Below the pieces are notes generated by a model. It saw only the letters and a program-made list of their open reading frames with translations, searched no databases and was not told where the DNA came from. Source: Plutella xylostella (taxonomy: Eukaryota > Arthropoda > Insecta > Lepidoptera > Plutellidae). Taken from it: 64,000 nt of DNA. Both the position numbers and the translations under genes were made by a program. The stretch covers positions 4,228,501 through 4,292,500 of the forward strand of contig NC_063986.1 in NCBI RefSeq assembly GCF_932276165.1, given 5' to 3'. This document shows, one piece after another, positions 1 to 13,500 of this stretch (position 1 is the stretch's first letter; each line of letters begins with the position of its first letter).

Positions 1-101
1 CACGGCGCCACTACAAAAAATTTACTATATGTCTGTACAGTGTACAAGGTTGAACTTTATCAGTCATTTACACAAAAAGTAACAGGACTGAAATAAAAAA
101 A

Positions 102-670
102 CCGGCCAAGTGCGAGTCGGGCTCGCGCACAAAGGGTTCCGTAGCAGCAAAATTACTGTTAAATCAACCTATCTCAAAAACTATAAGAGATACTTTGATC
201 AAACCAAAAATCGTTGAAAGAGTTAATTAGCATGCATCACCTCTATTTTTTTTAGAATTTTATACCCCGTAGTTATAAAAATAGAGGGGGGGGGACATAC
301 TTTTTACGACTTTGAGAGCTGATATCTCAAAAACCGTTCACTTTAAGAAAAATGTTTTTTAGAAAACTTTATATCATTTTAAAAGACCTTTCCATTGATA
401 CCCCACACGGGTATGTACATCGAAAAAAAAAATTTCATCCCTCAGTTACATGTATGGGGGGCCCCACCCCCAATTCTTTTTTTTACTATTTAGTGTCATA
501 TTTTTGTAGCGGTTCATACAACACATATTCCCATCAAATTTCATCACTGTAGTACTTATAGTTTCCGAGTAAATCGGCTGTGACAGACGGACAGACGGAC
601 AGACGGACAGACGGACATGACGAAACTATAAGGGTTCCGTTTTTGCCATTTTGGCTACGGAACCCTAAAA
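102..670 (+). repeat. Interspersed lepidopteran repeat with inverted ends
   Basis: The block begins with a GGCCAAGTGCGAGTCGGGCT-type head and contains AGGGTTCCGTAGC at 133-145. It closes with the reverse complement GCTACGGAACCCT at 654-666, and an (ACAG/GACG)n tract lies at 582-617. This head, the tandem acagacgg stretch and the closing 'acggaaccctaaaa' are, from general knowledge, typical of a very abundant interspersed family in moths. I cannot give its repository name. It has no coding capacity; short open frames inside it are accidental. Confidence 0.75.
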
Positions 671-2703
671 ATACATATAACTTGTCTCATACCTTGTCTT
701 GTGATATGTTTAGTTTACTTTGCTTTTTTACAATGTTCTTGGGCTTGCCTTCGGTTAAAGCACTGATAAAATGCCACCATGTGTGTGTATTATTATGTTA
801 TGTTACGAAGCCTTATCTGTAGCTTCACAGCCAGTGAGCAAGACGGTCGTTCGCTGCTGCGTTTGTTTTTATTTTTGTTTTAACTTTATTATTATCTCAT
901 ACTCCCCGTATATACGCAGAGACAGTTTAACTTTGTAAGAGTCCTTATATCGTAAGCGGAACAGCTAAATTTAACTGCTTCTGTGTTAGTGGGTCCTCAA
1001 CTGAACCAATTTAAGTAGCTAAGCGTGGTATCATTTCCTCTGAGTAAATGTAGTGACCAAGATGAGGATTATTGCACAAAATAAATAATTAAAACAAATA
1101 TATTTTATTTAGTTCTCCATATTTCATTCCTGTTACTCCCATGTTGGTTAACCTGGCATAGCTTTCATGATCCCTATATTTTCTGCAGAGGCAGGAAAAT
1201 CCAGAAGTTTTACCAACAGTAGGACACAATTACTATTTAAAAAATCAGTATCAGAATTATTTATTAAAGAAAGTGAAAGACACAAGGCTCGACAAATATT
1301 ACAAACATCATTTGTGTTACACAAATCGCGATAGTACACGTATGTTTAAGTTTACATACTTTACTGCTAAGACGACATCACCTGAGGAATGCGGCTCCAA
1401 GGTCTGACAGCAAAGCGATTTCGTATTATCAGTAGACTCTTGCGCAAACACAACACAATACACATTTCAATTACAAAAGGTTCACCAATTATCCACGTGG
1501 CACATTATTATTAGGACGAAAACCATGATGAGTCGTCGGTCCTTGCCATTGTTTATGAAATTATGGGCGTGGCATGTTAGACATATTATAACGTGTTTAT
1601 CGGTATGATATCATGGTACCAAAGATTCTGCTAAATAGGAAAAAAATAGCAGGTTTAGTCGTAGAAATAAAATGTCTGCAGGCTGGAAAACCTTAGCTAA
1701 CTCAACACCGTAAATCTATATAATTAGGTAAAAAGAGACTTACAGATTTTGCAATTGAAGAAGAAGCCAAAATTCGGTTCCATATTAGATGTAATTTAAA
1801 CTGCGCCCAGTAAAGCAAATTACAAAAAAAACAAGCGGATCGCGATGCTTGGCACGCGGGATGGATTGGCTTATTTAACTTTGCCCGTTTCAGTTGGAAA
1901 CGCTCTCCGTATTTTAAAGAATTCTCATTTTGTAAGCTCACGGCCACCATTACGGAAAATTGAATTGGCGCGTTTCCTATTAGTCAAAACAGATACTTTA
2001 TCTGGATGTTAAAATATGATTATAATATTATGTTGGAATTGGATTCTCGCTCTTTATCGAGTGACTGACACTGAAAAAGTGAAGTGGGGATTGTGAATCA
2101 AAGTAATTAGGACTCATGTACCGAAAGGATTATTATCACCCCCGTGCTCTGTACGTAATATGAAGTTGGCCACTGCTTGATATAAAGGGAGGCCGTTAAA
2201 TGAGATCCCGTTGTATTAGTAGCAGAACTAATTATTGTTAATATTAATAACACAACGGTTCAGTCAGTTACTAGTTCACTGCGCTTTCAAAATAATTGAA
2301 AATACTATTGTGATATTTTATCTGTTATCAAAGCATAGCGTGCGTGCGTTATCAATGCAGGGCAATAGGTAAAGTATTGGTAAAACCGATATATTTCCAT
2401 AATATAGTGATTATTATTAAAAATTATTGCTTGTTATATGGGCTGTTGCTATCACTATGATAAATTTAATGTGAAACGTAAGTAAAAGTATCGTAATCTC
2501 GAATATGTTAAGGTCACGTACCTACGTTAGAATGTCGACTCGTCCTTTTTTCCCTCTAGACAGTAGACGTGGAACCTGGTAGTAAAATACGAATTATGGC
2601 CGATCGGGACACTAAAAAAATCTGTTTCTAGAATAAAACTTGTATATTTTCACCTCACTACATTCTCTACATTCTTACACTCTGTTCAATAAAGGCTTAA
2701 GGC
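671..2703. other. AT-rich non-coding stretch, no gene seen
   Basis: Short open frames here lack codon bias, splice sites or recognisable motifs. A TATA-like GATATAAAGGG occurs near 2178, but no plausible gene follows it on the + strand before the antisense chorion-like gene. Confidence 0.6.
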
Positions 2704-3359
2704 TTAGAAGAACAGGCCGTTGTAGGCGTTGTAGCCACAGCCGCAGCTAGGAATGACGGGGGCCGGCAGGTTGTACCCGCACCCGCAGCTCGGCACGACC
2801 GGCGCCGCTACGTTCACGATCTGAGGCAGCCCCAGGGGCAGCTTCTCGGCCAGCAGACTGCTGACAGTCAGCAGGGAGAGGGTGTCGGCTAACGACCCGG
2901 CGATGTCGGTAGGCGGCAGGGCGACCACGCTGGGGGCGGCCTGGTACACGCTGGGCACGGTCTGGATGACATTCGGCACGGTCTGGATGACGTTGGGCAC
3001 GGACTGGATGACGACGGGAGAGGGGCCGGCGCACGGGGCCGGGGCGAGGATGGGCAGGCCCAGGTTGGAGCCGCAGCCGCACGACTTGATGTATTGGCCG
3101 AAGGCGCCCTGCAATATTCACATGTTTAGTTTCATTGCTTAGTATATTTTTACGTGCAGTTAAAGAACACAAAATCGTTTAAAATTGTACAGGAAAGTTG
3201 TGCTATGGGAGAATTCAGCTGTAGGTAGGCTAACTATAATGATGATGAGAATGTAATTTTTTCTAATATATTTTGAAAAGAAAGAAAAAAATTGTTTCAC
3301 AAACTTACTTGGAGAAGCGCAGCCTGGGCGAAAAGGACGATGAAAGCGAAGGATTTCAT
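2704..3359 (-). CDS. Chorion-like secreted Cys/Gly/Pro-rich protein, two exons
   Basis: Exon 1 is 3309-3359 (17 codons, starting MKSFAFIVLFAQAALLQ) and ends CAA|GTAAGT. Exon 2 is 2704-3108, preceded by ATATTGCAG, phase 0, with TAA at the end. The spliced product is about 151 residues. Residues 1-22 form a hydrophobic signal peptide. The mature part has SCGCG/SCGCGYN motifs near both ends, a VPNVIQT repeat (about residues 50-70), and a hydrophobic centre. Interrupting the signal peptide by a short intron after about 17 codons, with Cys-Gly-rich arms, is characteristic of moth chorion (eggshell) genes, and the FxxxAQAALLQ core resembles the class A leader. The likely role is a structural eggshell or other cuticle-like secreted protein. 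It lies antisense to, and probably within, an early intron of scrib. The large antisense open frames over exon 2 are shadows. The class and the tissue of expression are inference. Confidence 0.8.
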
Positions 3360-3417
3360 TTTCAATGTTACTTTGTCTGAGACAAAATGAGAATGTTCAT
3401 GTCAGGATTCCTTTACC

Positions 3418-3425
3418 TATTTATA
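3418..3425 (-). promoter_or_regulatory. TATA box of the chorion-like gene
   Basis: On the minus strand this reads TATAAATA and lies 59-66 bases upstream of the ATG at 3359. That spacing gives a leader of roughly 30 bases, as usual for chorion genes. No chorion TCACGT element was noticed in the next 150 bases. Confidence 0.6.
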
Positions 3426-3426
3426 T

Positions 3427-5559
3427 GAAAATAGTTTCAAAACAATAATTGTGTGCTGTAACGAAATTTTGCAAACAGGTGCACTATCGATGGCCTATTT
3501 CATAAATAATTTCTTTCGATAAAATGATCAGGTGTATGCACTTTGTGTACAAAACAACGGTCGTCTAGACTCTAGACGCAAGCGGCCGTGTTGAAATGAT
3601 AGCTATCGAAGAAGGTATGCACGCACGGTGGCGCCCTAAAGTCCTGGATATTTAACAATACACTATTCTTATAAGCAAACAGTATATTCTATCAATTTAC
3701 TTCGTCATAATGAGTTTTGCTGTCGGCTAGTTGGTTCATTAAAATTAGGAACGATAGAGGGTTTAACTATGCCGAAGATTATTTCACCGGAAAAATTAAA
3801 ACGCCGCCCTTGTTAGCGATGTTAAATCGATTCTGTCCACCGAAACCATTACTACACCCATATTGAATCCCACAGCCGTATTGCCATCGATATTGTTTAT
3901 TGTGCCCTTATTTAGAATACATTTACACTTAATACGGTGGTATGAAACACTCTGTTATGATAATGGTCGATCCAGTATTCATCCATCTCAATAAGGCTGC
4001 TTAAACATCTGTTGCCACGAGCATTTATTCTTAATAATACATATTCAACTACCTGTTATCATCCCTTAGTGGGACCTAAACAACATTCCGAAACGGTCAA
4101 TTTTCTGTCTGCCAGTTGCGTGCCGGGTAAAAATTATCCACGCCAATACTAAAACCGGTTTAGTTAATAACTAGTTCTAGATTGAACCCTGCCTCATATT
4201 ATGTTGCAGCATCAGTATATTCAGCCACAACCGCCGACCACATGACCGTTTGTGCGATAACAGCTCTTAACCTCATGCGGTAAGAGCGTGTATCACCGTA
4301 GCCATGTTGTGTGGTTAACCTGTCCCAAACTATGTAATTTGAATTTCGTCAGGATTTAGATTAGAATGTAGAGATGTGATTTGCCACAGGAACTATGTTA
4401 TTTATGAACTAACTTTTTAAGCAAAAGGAAGGCATGGCTTCCTTGTGTTTGTAGTTTTGTAAATTTCAGGGTTTTTTAAATTTTTTTTTTTGTATAAGTG
4501 TTTCAGTTAAAATTCTGCCTCAACTCTCGACGCTGATTAAATTTACTACATAGGTACCTAATTTCAGTTTTACACGCTCAAAATAATTACAACTATGTTA
4601 CGCTCAGTTCAATGTTCCCACCAATCCTGCGTTACTGTGACGGATATTGACCTAACAGCGACAAAAAATATACGGATATTAATGTTTCGTGCAGTCGACG
4701 TCAAACCATTCCACTCATTACTTTCTGTGAGGTTGTCCGCGAGCGTGCAACCGAGACTGTCGCTTAGAGCAACTGTCAACTATAAAAATAAGAAGCACTT
4801 TTCTGTACAGCAACTTAAATGTTGTGTGTGTCTTCCGCGGCACTCGAGCGGCTAAGTGCCGTATGCAGGAGCACTTTTAAACTGAACAAACCTTTTAACT
4901 GGAGGTTGTTAAAGAAATAACTCGAGCAGCGACCGCAGTTGGCGACATTAAAGCTGTATAAAATAATCTCTCGTAAAATATTATTATGCGTCTTTCCTTA
5001 TTTCGCTTTTATATGCGTGAGGAGTCTGCCGAGTGCGACAGAGATTCGATTCAATTCGAAATGCATATTTGAATATGGAATCGGATCGGGCTGCTCTCGA
5101 AAATTCCAAGTATTTGTCAAAGGTATTCCAACTCCAACGTTCACAGCATAGGTAGTAGGTACCAAGCGGTAGAATAATATGAACAATTCAGATCGTCGCA
5201 GAGTAATAAACTGTTTAGAAATTCATGTAATTTAATGTTGGCGCCCTAGAGGGACGGATATTATTATAGCTCTATGGATAGAGGAATAGAAAGTAGTTTG
5301 AACCTGCAACATTCGATACAATTTAACTACTATCAGTTGTTTGTTGTTTAATGTTAAAGTAATGGCGGTATTAATTAGTTTCATTTCCCTTAACATCATA
5401 ATAGTATGCTACTATCTAGAGCTTATTAAAATGAATAAATAATGCAGTCTACATTTAAGTTTTATTTATTTCAACTGGATTTAAGTTGTAATACTTATTG
5501 TCATTATTATTATGTTATGTAGGACAAACTTACATAACATTATAATAAAATTAATGGGA
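3427..5559. other. Non-coding, nothing recognised
   Basis: AT-rich sequence without exon-like GC content. A short palindrome, CGTCTAGACTCTAGACG, lies near 3562. There is no divergent partner gene for the chorion-like gene within reach of its promoter. Confidence 0.5.
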
Positions 5560-5570
5560 ACTATTGAAGT

Positions 5571-5675
5571 CATCATCACGACCCATTACGTCCCCACTGC
5601 TGGGGCACGGGTCTCCTTCCAATGAAGGAAGGGTTTAGGCCTAGTCCACCACGCTGGCCTAGTGCGGGTTGGTGG
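5571..5675 (-). mobile_element. Short RTE/SINE-type 3' end fragment with 11-bp target duplication
   Basis: This is a 105-bp insert flanked by ACTATTGAAGT at 5560-5570 and 5676-5686. Read on the minus strand it ends in a short (TGATG) tract at 5571-5580, as RTE-type retroposons do. It carries the CCACCAACCCGCA...CCAGCGTGGTGG segment that also occurs in the tail of the SINE at 40913-41238. It is severely 5'-truncated and has no coding potential. Confidence 0.75.
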
Positions 5676-5686
5676 ACTATTGAAGT

Positions 5687-7452
5687 AAGCTTCTAAAAAT
5701 CATTTTTGTTAAACCTCTTGACCAGATGTTACTGCATAATTGAGTTGTTATATCTGTTGATAGGTCTGTCTCCGAAACAGGTGCTATCTAGTCTTCCACA
5801 GACAGTGCATAAATTTTATGTTAGCTAGTAGCCGCCTGAATGCAACATTAGTTAAACCCGAGTGAAACTCAGTGGGAAATTCAATAGAATTTGCGTAGTC
5901 CAGGCCAGGAGAAAGTTCAGTTGCAACTAAATTAAAAGCCAATCTGGGAAATGGTGTACTAAAAGTGTACTTAATTGAGCTTCTGATGATGTGGAGGAAG
6001 TTATTTTTGTTTACGACTGCGCCGCCAGAATGATTTCGGAGCTACGATGACACAAACACATAGGTACTTCATACTTATTCACACCCTCACAGTCGTGAGA
6101 AAATTAACACATACTTAATGTTTTAATTATATGTAGGTCATTCAGTAGCCTTAGCAAGGCTACTTTGAATTAACTTGAGATACATATATATATAATGTGA
6201 ATATGGTAGTAGAATTAGAAACCTTCTAGGTATCGAATACGAAGTTTTGACCATTTAGATCAGAGGTAGGTACTCTATTCTATACTCTATGTATTAAGTA
6301 CAAAAAAGCATGGTCTACTATTATAGATACACCGTTGATCGCGCCCCTTTTTAGAGTGTTGTTGTTGACAAATACTAGAATAAGACTAGGGTTTGCTTGG
6401 TGAAAGGCATAGGCAGCCAGATTAGCTCACTCGCTCAGAGATGCCTCTGAGGGCCTAGTGAGAGTTTTTATCACCGTCCTAGCAGGGTTTCTTCTTTTTT
6501 TATGGCGCAGAAGTACTACAGATGCGTCATACAAAGCGCTTACTTTTCACTCCCCGAACGGTGTAAATATGTTATAGTGTTGCAGTCGCAGTATGAATCC
6601 GTAGAGATTATAACACTGAGGCCGCGGCCTTGCAACGTTGCAGTGGAAGCCACGACGGCGACGTACTATTGTGTTTCCACGTCGTCTGCCCGTCCCGTCA
6701 AATTACATCTTATGTCATATCCATTTGAAGGCTACACACGCTGGGTTGGGCTGGGTGACTCGTATTAAATTGTGATTGGTTTGTTGGGTTGTGTTGTGGA
6801 CTTGTGGTTAAGTGAAGGTTGAAAGCTATGGTGTGTGTTTTAGTAGTCTACTTTTCTGGTTTGTTATTTTATTTCGAAATGGTAGATGTTAGTAAAGTAC
6901 CTATGTAAAAGATCGAGCAAACAATGTCATTCCGGACCTTGCCAATGCACTTTTATAGTACTTATACACAATATTATGTACTATGTACCATTATTTCAAT
7001 TAGTCATACACGTGTATCTCCATCCAATACCACTTTACTCGATACTGATAAATTAAATTCGTTTTGATTTAAATCTGAAAATACCTGTAGCGTATACCTA
7101 CGATGAAATGTTTTCGTAACGTAAAATATTGAAATTAATAAAGAGTATTTCGAGATAAATTTTATTCAAGGACTCAAGGCTACTTCAGTTTTTTTATCGA
7201 AGAAAGCTTTGCTTTCGCAATATTACTCGTACCTAATTAGTTACTCGTCGATTCCATCAAAGATTTAGATAGAAGATTAAAAATGCAGATGTGCAGAAAA
7301 TATAAGTATTATAGAATGACGAATATCAACCATGCTACTTATAACGATTGCTTTACATGCCTTCTGTACAGGTAAACGTATTCCAAATGTGAGCTTTAGC
7401 TTATAGTTTCAGACATATGACGTCACTACAATTTTGCATTCATTTGTTTCAG
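5687..7452 (+). other. Presumed scrib intron
   Basis: No LRR-type exon is visible. At 6424-6780 there is a compact, less AT-rich block with an 88-codon open frame, but it lacks splice sites and any recognisable motif and looks like repeat-derived sequence. The rest is AT-rich. Confidence 0.45.
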
Positions 7453-7573
7453 TCTGATGTCGCTGCAGTCGCTGGAGCTCCGGGAGAACCTGCTGAAGTC
7501 CCTCCCGGAGTCGCTTAGGAACCTCACGAAGCTGGAGAGGCTCGACCTGGGAGACAACGAAATCGAAGAGCTG
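7453..7573 (+). CDS. scrib: scrib exon: LRRs (first in window)
   Basis: The acceptor is TTTGTTTCAG and the donor CTG|GTAAGT. The exon enters with one base of a split codon and ends on a complete codon. It encodes two LRR units, LELRENLLKSLPE and LDLGDNEIEEL. These match the repeats of fly Scribble that precede the 'LPPYLGYLPGLHELWLDHN' repeat, so about 150 residues of LRRs lie upstream of the window. Confidence 0.92.
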
Positions 7574-10500
7574 GTAAGTCATCATCATCACAACTTCACA
7601 ACCACAAACGTGCTGCTACTAATATGTATCTGTGTTGAATGAAGGGTTTTGTATACTTGTACCCGAGGTAACAGTTTTATTGCTGTTTTAAACTTTTACT
7701 ATTACTTTTTTTAAGGAAATCAATGTATTTGGGATTTTTACCCAAATTTTGCACCTGAAGTTTACCCTCCACCTGTAAGAGCAATGCAAAATTATTGAGT
7801 ACATAATAACAAATAGCAAAGAAAATACTAGGAGCAGCAGATAAATATACTCCTTTCTAATGATGATAGAGAATTTAGCGAGTAGATTGGTCATCAATGT
7901 TATACGCCCAACTAGATAACAATACATAGAATAGATTCACGATGTAATGTTTAGCTAAATCACGGTTTTGCGAATTTGTAAGTCACGATGTAACTCTCGC
8001 TTCCATCTTTAGTATTTCTCATCTCATTAGCTGTTGAAGTTATGCCTAAGCAGCTTTCGTTTGGTATTTAAATTAATTATAAGTATAAAAAGCTCGTATC
8101 AATTATTCATTTGTGTACGTTTACTACGATTTAATTATACACATCTAGTGCCAGGTACCGTTCGCTCGGCTTTTGTTTCTGACAACCGGTTGTTAAGCTC
8201 CTTCCTATCAAACGAAATGATTTAAAATTAATTGCTATGTATTTAAATTGTGTTTTAATGTCGGGAATGGGTGGCACGAGTAAACTGTAAATTTCAGTAC
8301 TTATTTTATAACTATGAAGGATAAAGAAATCTTCCTGAGTCACATTGTTTGTTGAAAAATGTTTTATGTAGGTCCTTAGGTAATAAAAGTGTTAGGAGGG
8401 CTCCTATTGCCAACATTCGGCCAGTGACCTGTGATAAAATATAAGTACATCTAAACAAAAAAGCTTCTAGCCGCAAATCAAAACCTGTACCTTCGGCGTA
8501 GCATCGTGTAGTGTTTTACCCTAAAATTTCTAATTAATATAGCTTTTGTATAAAGCACTTGTGATCGCGACATCACACCCGGTGATTGTTACGGAATCAT
8601 ACACCATAACATGTTGCAACGAACTGTATCGTTTCGTATCATATTCCGTAACTACAATACAATCATATTGCTTCCGATCTAATGATAATACATAATAGAA
8701 GTGAACTTTATTGTATTTTAATCAGCAGTGGGGAAATCTTGGGCTGGCACAGCTCTTAACGTATCACGAATAAAACCTACGTCTGTGGGTCGTTTAGAAG
8801 CTTAACAAATTCATGATAAATTAATTAAACCTTTAGTTAGTTAACTTATGTTCATGACGCTTGTTAAAATCACGGGTATACGGATGAATAATAATAGTAA
8901 CGTAACGAAATGTTTGATAGGAACTTTATCGTGGTTAGCATAAAACCGCTCCGAAATGTTATTTGCCATGAATCATAAACGGCGGAAAATTTAGTTAATA
9001 TTTTATGTAGACCTTTGCTTGCTAAATAATTTAATAGGTACATTATGTGGGGAAGTATAAACGTAACCTTATTAATAAATGTAAATTGATATTGAAATTA
9101 GGTCTATGTTCTGATAGTGTTTAAATGAGCTGGAAATGTATATTGTCTATTGGACTTTAGGGTCATACCGTATTAAAAAGCAATGTGATATTGTCTTTCA
9201 ACTTTGCTGAAAGTATTCCTTGGTATACCTATTTAATTAATACCAAAAAAATTAGATTAATTCTGTATTTTTCTTCGAACAGATCCATTTTTTTAAACTC
9301 TTATTCAACCACTCATTTCAGCCGGGCTTCATCGGCGAGCTGCCAGCGTTAGAAGAGCTCTGGCTGGACCACAACAAGCTGCAGTACTTACCCCCAGAGA
9401 TCGGCAACCTCAAGGCTCTCATATGTCTGGACGTGAGCGAGAACAAGCTGGAACGACTGCCGGAGGAGATCGGCGGTCTGACGTCACTGACGGACCTCCA
9501 CCTGTCTCAGAACATGCTGGAGACTATACCTGATGGGACGGGCGATTTGGAGAAGCTCTGCATTTTTAAACTAGACCAGAACAGGTTGCATACGCTGAAT
9601 GAGAGTGTTGGCAGGTAAGCGTTTTCAATACTCCATCGTTTGTTGCATCCATATCCACCTGCGTTGAATTAGGAACTTTATGTCTGTGAGTTTTGGTGAG
9701 GAAATTGTCAAGACACTGCATTGACTTGGAAAAATAAACTACAAATTTAAGAAAATTACTTTAATTACTTTTGGAGAGTGACAAACATTAAGATTAGTTA
9801 CTTTCCGTTCGATGTAATTTTTTTACAATAACTATTTAACCATTACAATTCTCCTTTCCAGGTGCACAAGTCTCCAAGAGCTGATCTTAACGGAAAACTT
9901 CCTGATGGAGCTACCACACACGATAGGAAACCTGCAAGAACTGACAGTACTTAATGTAGATAGAAATTCACTCGGCGAGATCCCGCTAGAGATAGGCAAC
10001 ATGGGTCTGCTGGGGGTGCTCAGTTTGAGGGATAACAAGCTGACGCGGCTGCCTAATGAGCTGGGCAACTGTAAATCTTTGCACGTGCTCGATGTCAGTG
10101 GGAACAGGTGAGGATGGAGAGAAATTATTATTTTTCATTTCACAATATACTTTTAATGATTTTTCGATGGAAAGAAAGGTTTAATCTACAGTCAAAAGAG
10201 GGTGGCTTGGGGATTAATGTAGTTGTTAGCATAATAATTATGCATGAATTGTATGATGATGTTATTGACTATATTGAGAGTTGTGGACTCGTTGGGCACA
10301 TAGTTTTATTGCATCAATCCGTTAACAGAAATTCTTCAGATATCCTTGAGATCCTTCAGATTTTTTTCTGCAAGACCTCTGAATCAATCTAATCCCAACT
10401 TTCTCCATTTACAGACTGCAATACCTTCCATACACACTAGTGAACCTCGAATTAAAAGCCGTGTGGCTCTCAGAGAACCAGGCGCAGCCTCTACTGACCT

Positions 10501-13500
10501 TCCAGACTGATAGAGACGAGACGACAGGAGAGAACGTTCTCACTTGCTTCCTACTGCCACAGCTGAGCTACACTCAGCAGCCAGGTATGTGGAATAAGGG
10601 AGTGGATGGCTGCTTGTGCATTTTATATTTGTTAGAATGGATTAATATTGATAAGTTGGTTTCTTTCACTGTACTGTTAACTTCTGGAATGCGTTCGCTA
10701 GATACGAAGTCAGATTTTTGTTTTTGCAAAAATATGATGAAGAAAAAATATGGATTTAAATTCATTGTGAACTGAATTCATTTAAGACCGTTGATCATTG
10801 TAGTAGATGAAATGTTTATCTAGCGGACGTATGTACATAAAAAAATTGAAAGATACAATTTTTATCCTGTTTTATTTAATGTTACATAATTAACAAAGTA
10901 CTTAAAGTCTAGATTTTTTCATTTCGTCGTTAGACTAACTAACTATAGTCAATGTTTTGTTGTATATTTACGTCAAAAAATAATTTCAACTACATAATTC
11001 AACTCTCTAAAAATCTTCCACAATATGTGAGGCGAAAAGCCGCTATGTGGTTAGTTACTGTTTCATTTTATCTACAAGGCATACTTTACGATGCCATACG
11101 GTTTTATGGCCAAGGATGACCACAAATCTTCCTACGTCATCTTTTTATACTGTGTATATTTTTCTATTTCTCTATATTGACGCACATGGCTTGGATAATT
11201 TTAGACTGTATTATAGTTAGTATAATTCTTCCTGGTATTTATTGTGCACACTCTTATATCTAGCTGCTGGTAATAGGGTTAGGCGACTTGCACCATCTAA
11301 TAAAATGGATTTAATGGGATTTTACGGGGACAGTTATGTGCTGTGATTTCATAAATTCTAAACTAAAGATTTCTTTCCAAAAGTTATACCTGTTTTATTG
11401 ATAAGGAAGAGAGTATAAATCTGGTATTTTATCCGGGAATAAATTGAGTGACTAGCTGAAATGGCAGCCTGCTTATTATCATATCCCAAGAGAGTAATAA
11501 AAGTGAAAGAACATACCATTCTAAGTTTCTCAACAGTAGTTATTTTATACTATAAAGCAACTGCACCCAACAAACTGTTGTATACAGAAGTCTCTCGTAC
11601 CAATGCTGGACATCGAGCTCCTATTAACCGGATATGCCAATCTCACAATGACAACTTTCTGTCAGTAGACTTGTTTAGCGTATCAAAAAATCGTTTAAAA
11701 AATATATTAAACGAACAATTATGCGGGTAACTCGTTATTTTGAAAAAAAAAAAATATTTTTAAATTCTCATTTTGAAACTTAATTCTTTTTATAAATAAG
11801 TATTATATATTGTTATGTACCTACTTAAGACTGCAAACTTTTTACTGTATACAAAAATCTTTATTCCATTTGATTTATGTTGAGTGTGTAAATCCTTATC
11901 TTTGATCGAGTATCGTTAGTCTATTTACAAAAATATTATGTTCTTAGTGGTAAACATATAAGGTAATAGACTAGTTATAAGATTATGTTTAGCTGTTAAG
12001 TTTCATGGTGTCTATTACTGTCGTTTATCCAATAAATAAAATAAAATAAAATAAAAAATAAAATAAACTGCAATTTTAAACTAACTCTGAATTCTGATAG
12101 TTTAAAGTAGTAACATAAAAGTTTAAACTTCGTCTTTCATTTACCGCGCAGCGTGCACGTCCATCGAACATGTAGTCACATATCAAAAAAAGTATATTTT
12201 GATTTAATTATTTAAGTGAACGGCTTCATCGAACTACAATAATGTGAACGATTATGTATTTCAGTATATTTTAAAGCTTTTACCAAGTTCGCATATTATT
12301 ATTGCATTGCGGTAGGTTCCCATACCAGGCTTCTTTCAAAGGAGATTCCTCCATCAATCATCTCGAAGGTCAACATACTGTCAAACTGTTGATTCGTGTG
12401 TGTCAAAGCGATTTGGAACTTCGCCAATAATGTTTAGTGGACGTGTACGCTCCGCCATTGTTGTCAGTCTAAATGTGCATATGTTTTGGTATTTTTTGCA
12501 TATGCTTTTTTGTGCTTCACTTTAATTTTGCCGGGTTCACTGACTGTTCCGTGTTTGTGTGTGTCGACTCATTAGTTGTGCGACGAATCGCGACTGCTTG
12601 GCTATCTGACAAGCGGAGTTGCGGTCAAAATTTACGTGCCATGTTTTTTTTTCATGATTCAAACTGACTTGATTGCCTCTAAAACCGATTGTAATGGATA
12701 TTCAAGAATAGTATTTTTGTATTTTCCATTGCAACGTGTCTTCGATCATCGGCATTCATTCAACCAATCAGCGCTCACACATGACAGTCAGTAAGCCCAG
12801 TCGCCGTACCACCATCTCAAAGCGATACAGTCAAGATTCAACTTTTATCCTTTGCATATTGGGAGTACAGAACATGCATCCCGTTCATCATAGTTTTAGT
12901 AACCCATTGAGTTAAGGGCGCAAAAGCTCCCCTCAAGGCTTAATTCGCAGACAGATGGTGGTACGGTGGCCGTGTGTTTTACTTTGCCGTGTACATATTA
13001 ATGAACGCCACACTTGTACAATGTTAGAGCTGGAACACGCGGACGTGGGCAGCTGCCACTGGCTCAGGGAGCACAGGTTTAATTCACAGTCGCAGGAGCT
13101 AGATAGAATACGAGGTAAGGATCACAGCTTTTAGAGCTTGTACACATTAGGAGTTTTGAAGCGCGCGCTTGGTTACGTACGCCTCTGATAGACTGCTATA
13201 ATCTAAAGTGCGCGCTTCAAAACGCCTAATGTGTACCTGCTCTTAGGCGAGGCCCCATTGGTGCATTGAGTCGTCGCTGTCTAAAAAATTACAGTTTATT
13301 TGTGAAGACGCAACGCAGTAATGGGGCCTCACCCTTTGTGTTTGTAGTTTGCACCTTTGTGATTGATGTTCGCCCGATTTCTATCACGGATTCAGTTCAT
13401 TTGAGTTTGAAGCGAGAGAGTGTAGTATTCCTTACACTCCTGAAATAAAATAATGAATATCAAATGCTACTTTAAACTTTACTCAAAGGTGCAAACTATC

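Noticed and set aside
582..617. A CRISPR-like or satellite array in the acagacgg tract
   Set aside because: It is a short simple repeat internal to a common interspersed element, with no spacers.
2747..3172. A 141-codon antisense-strand frame and an 86-codon + strand frame over the chorion-like exon
   Set aside because: They are shadows of the GC-rich true exon. Only the frame beginning after the acceptor at 3109 joins the signal-peptide exon.
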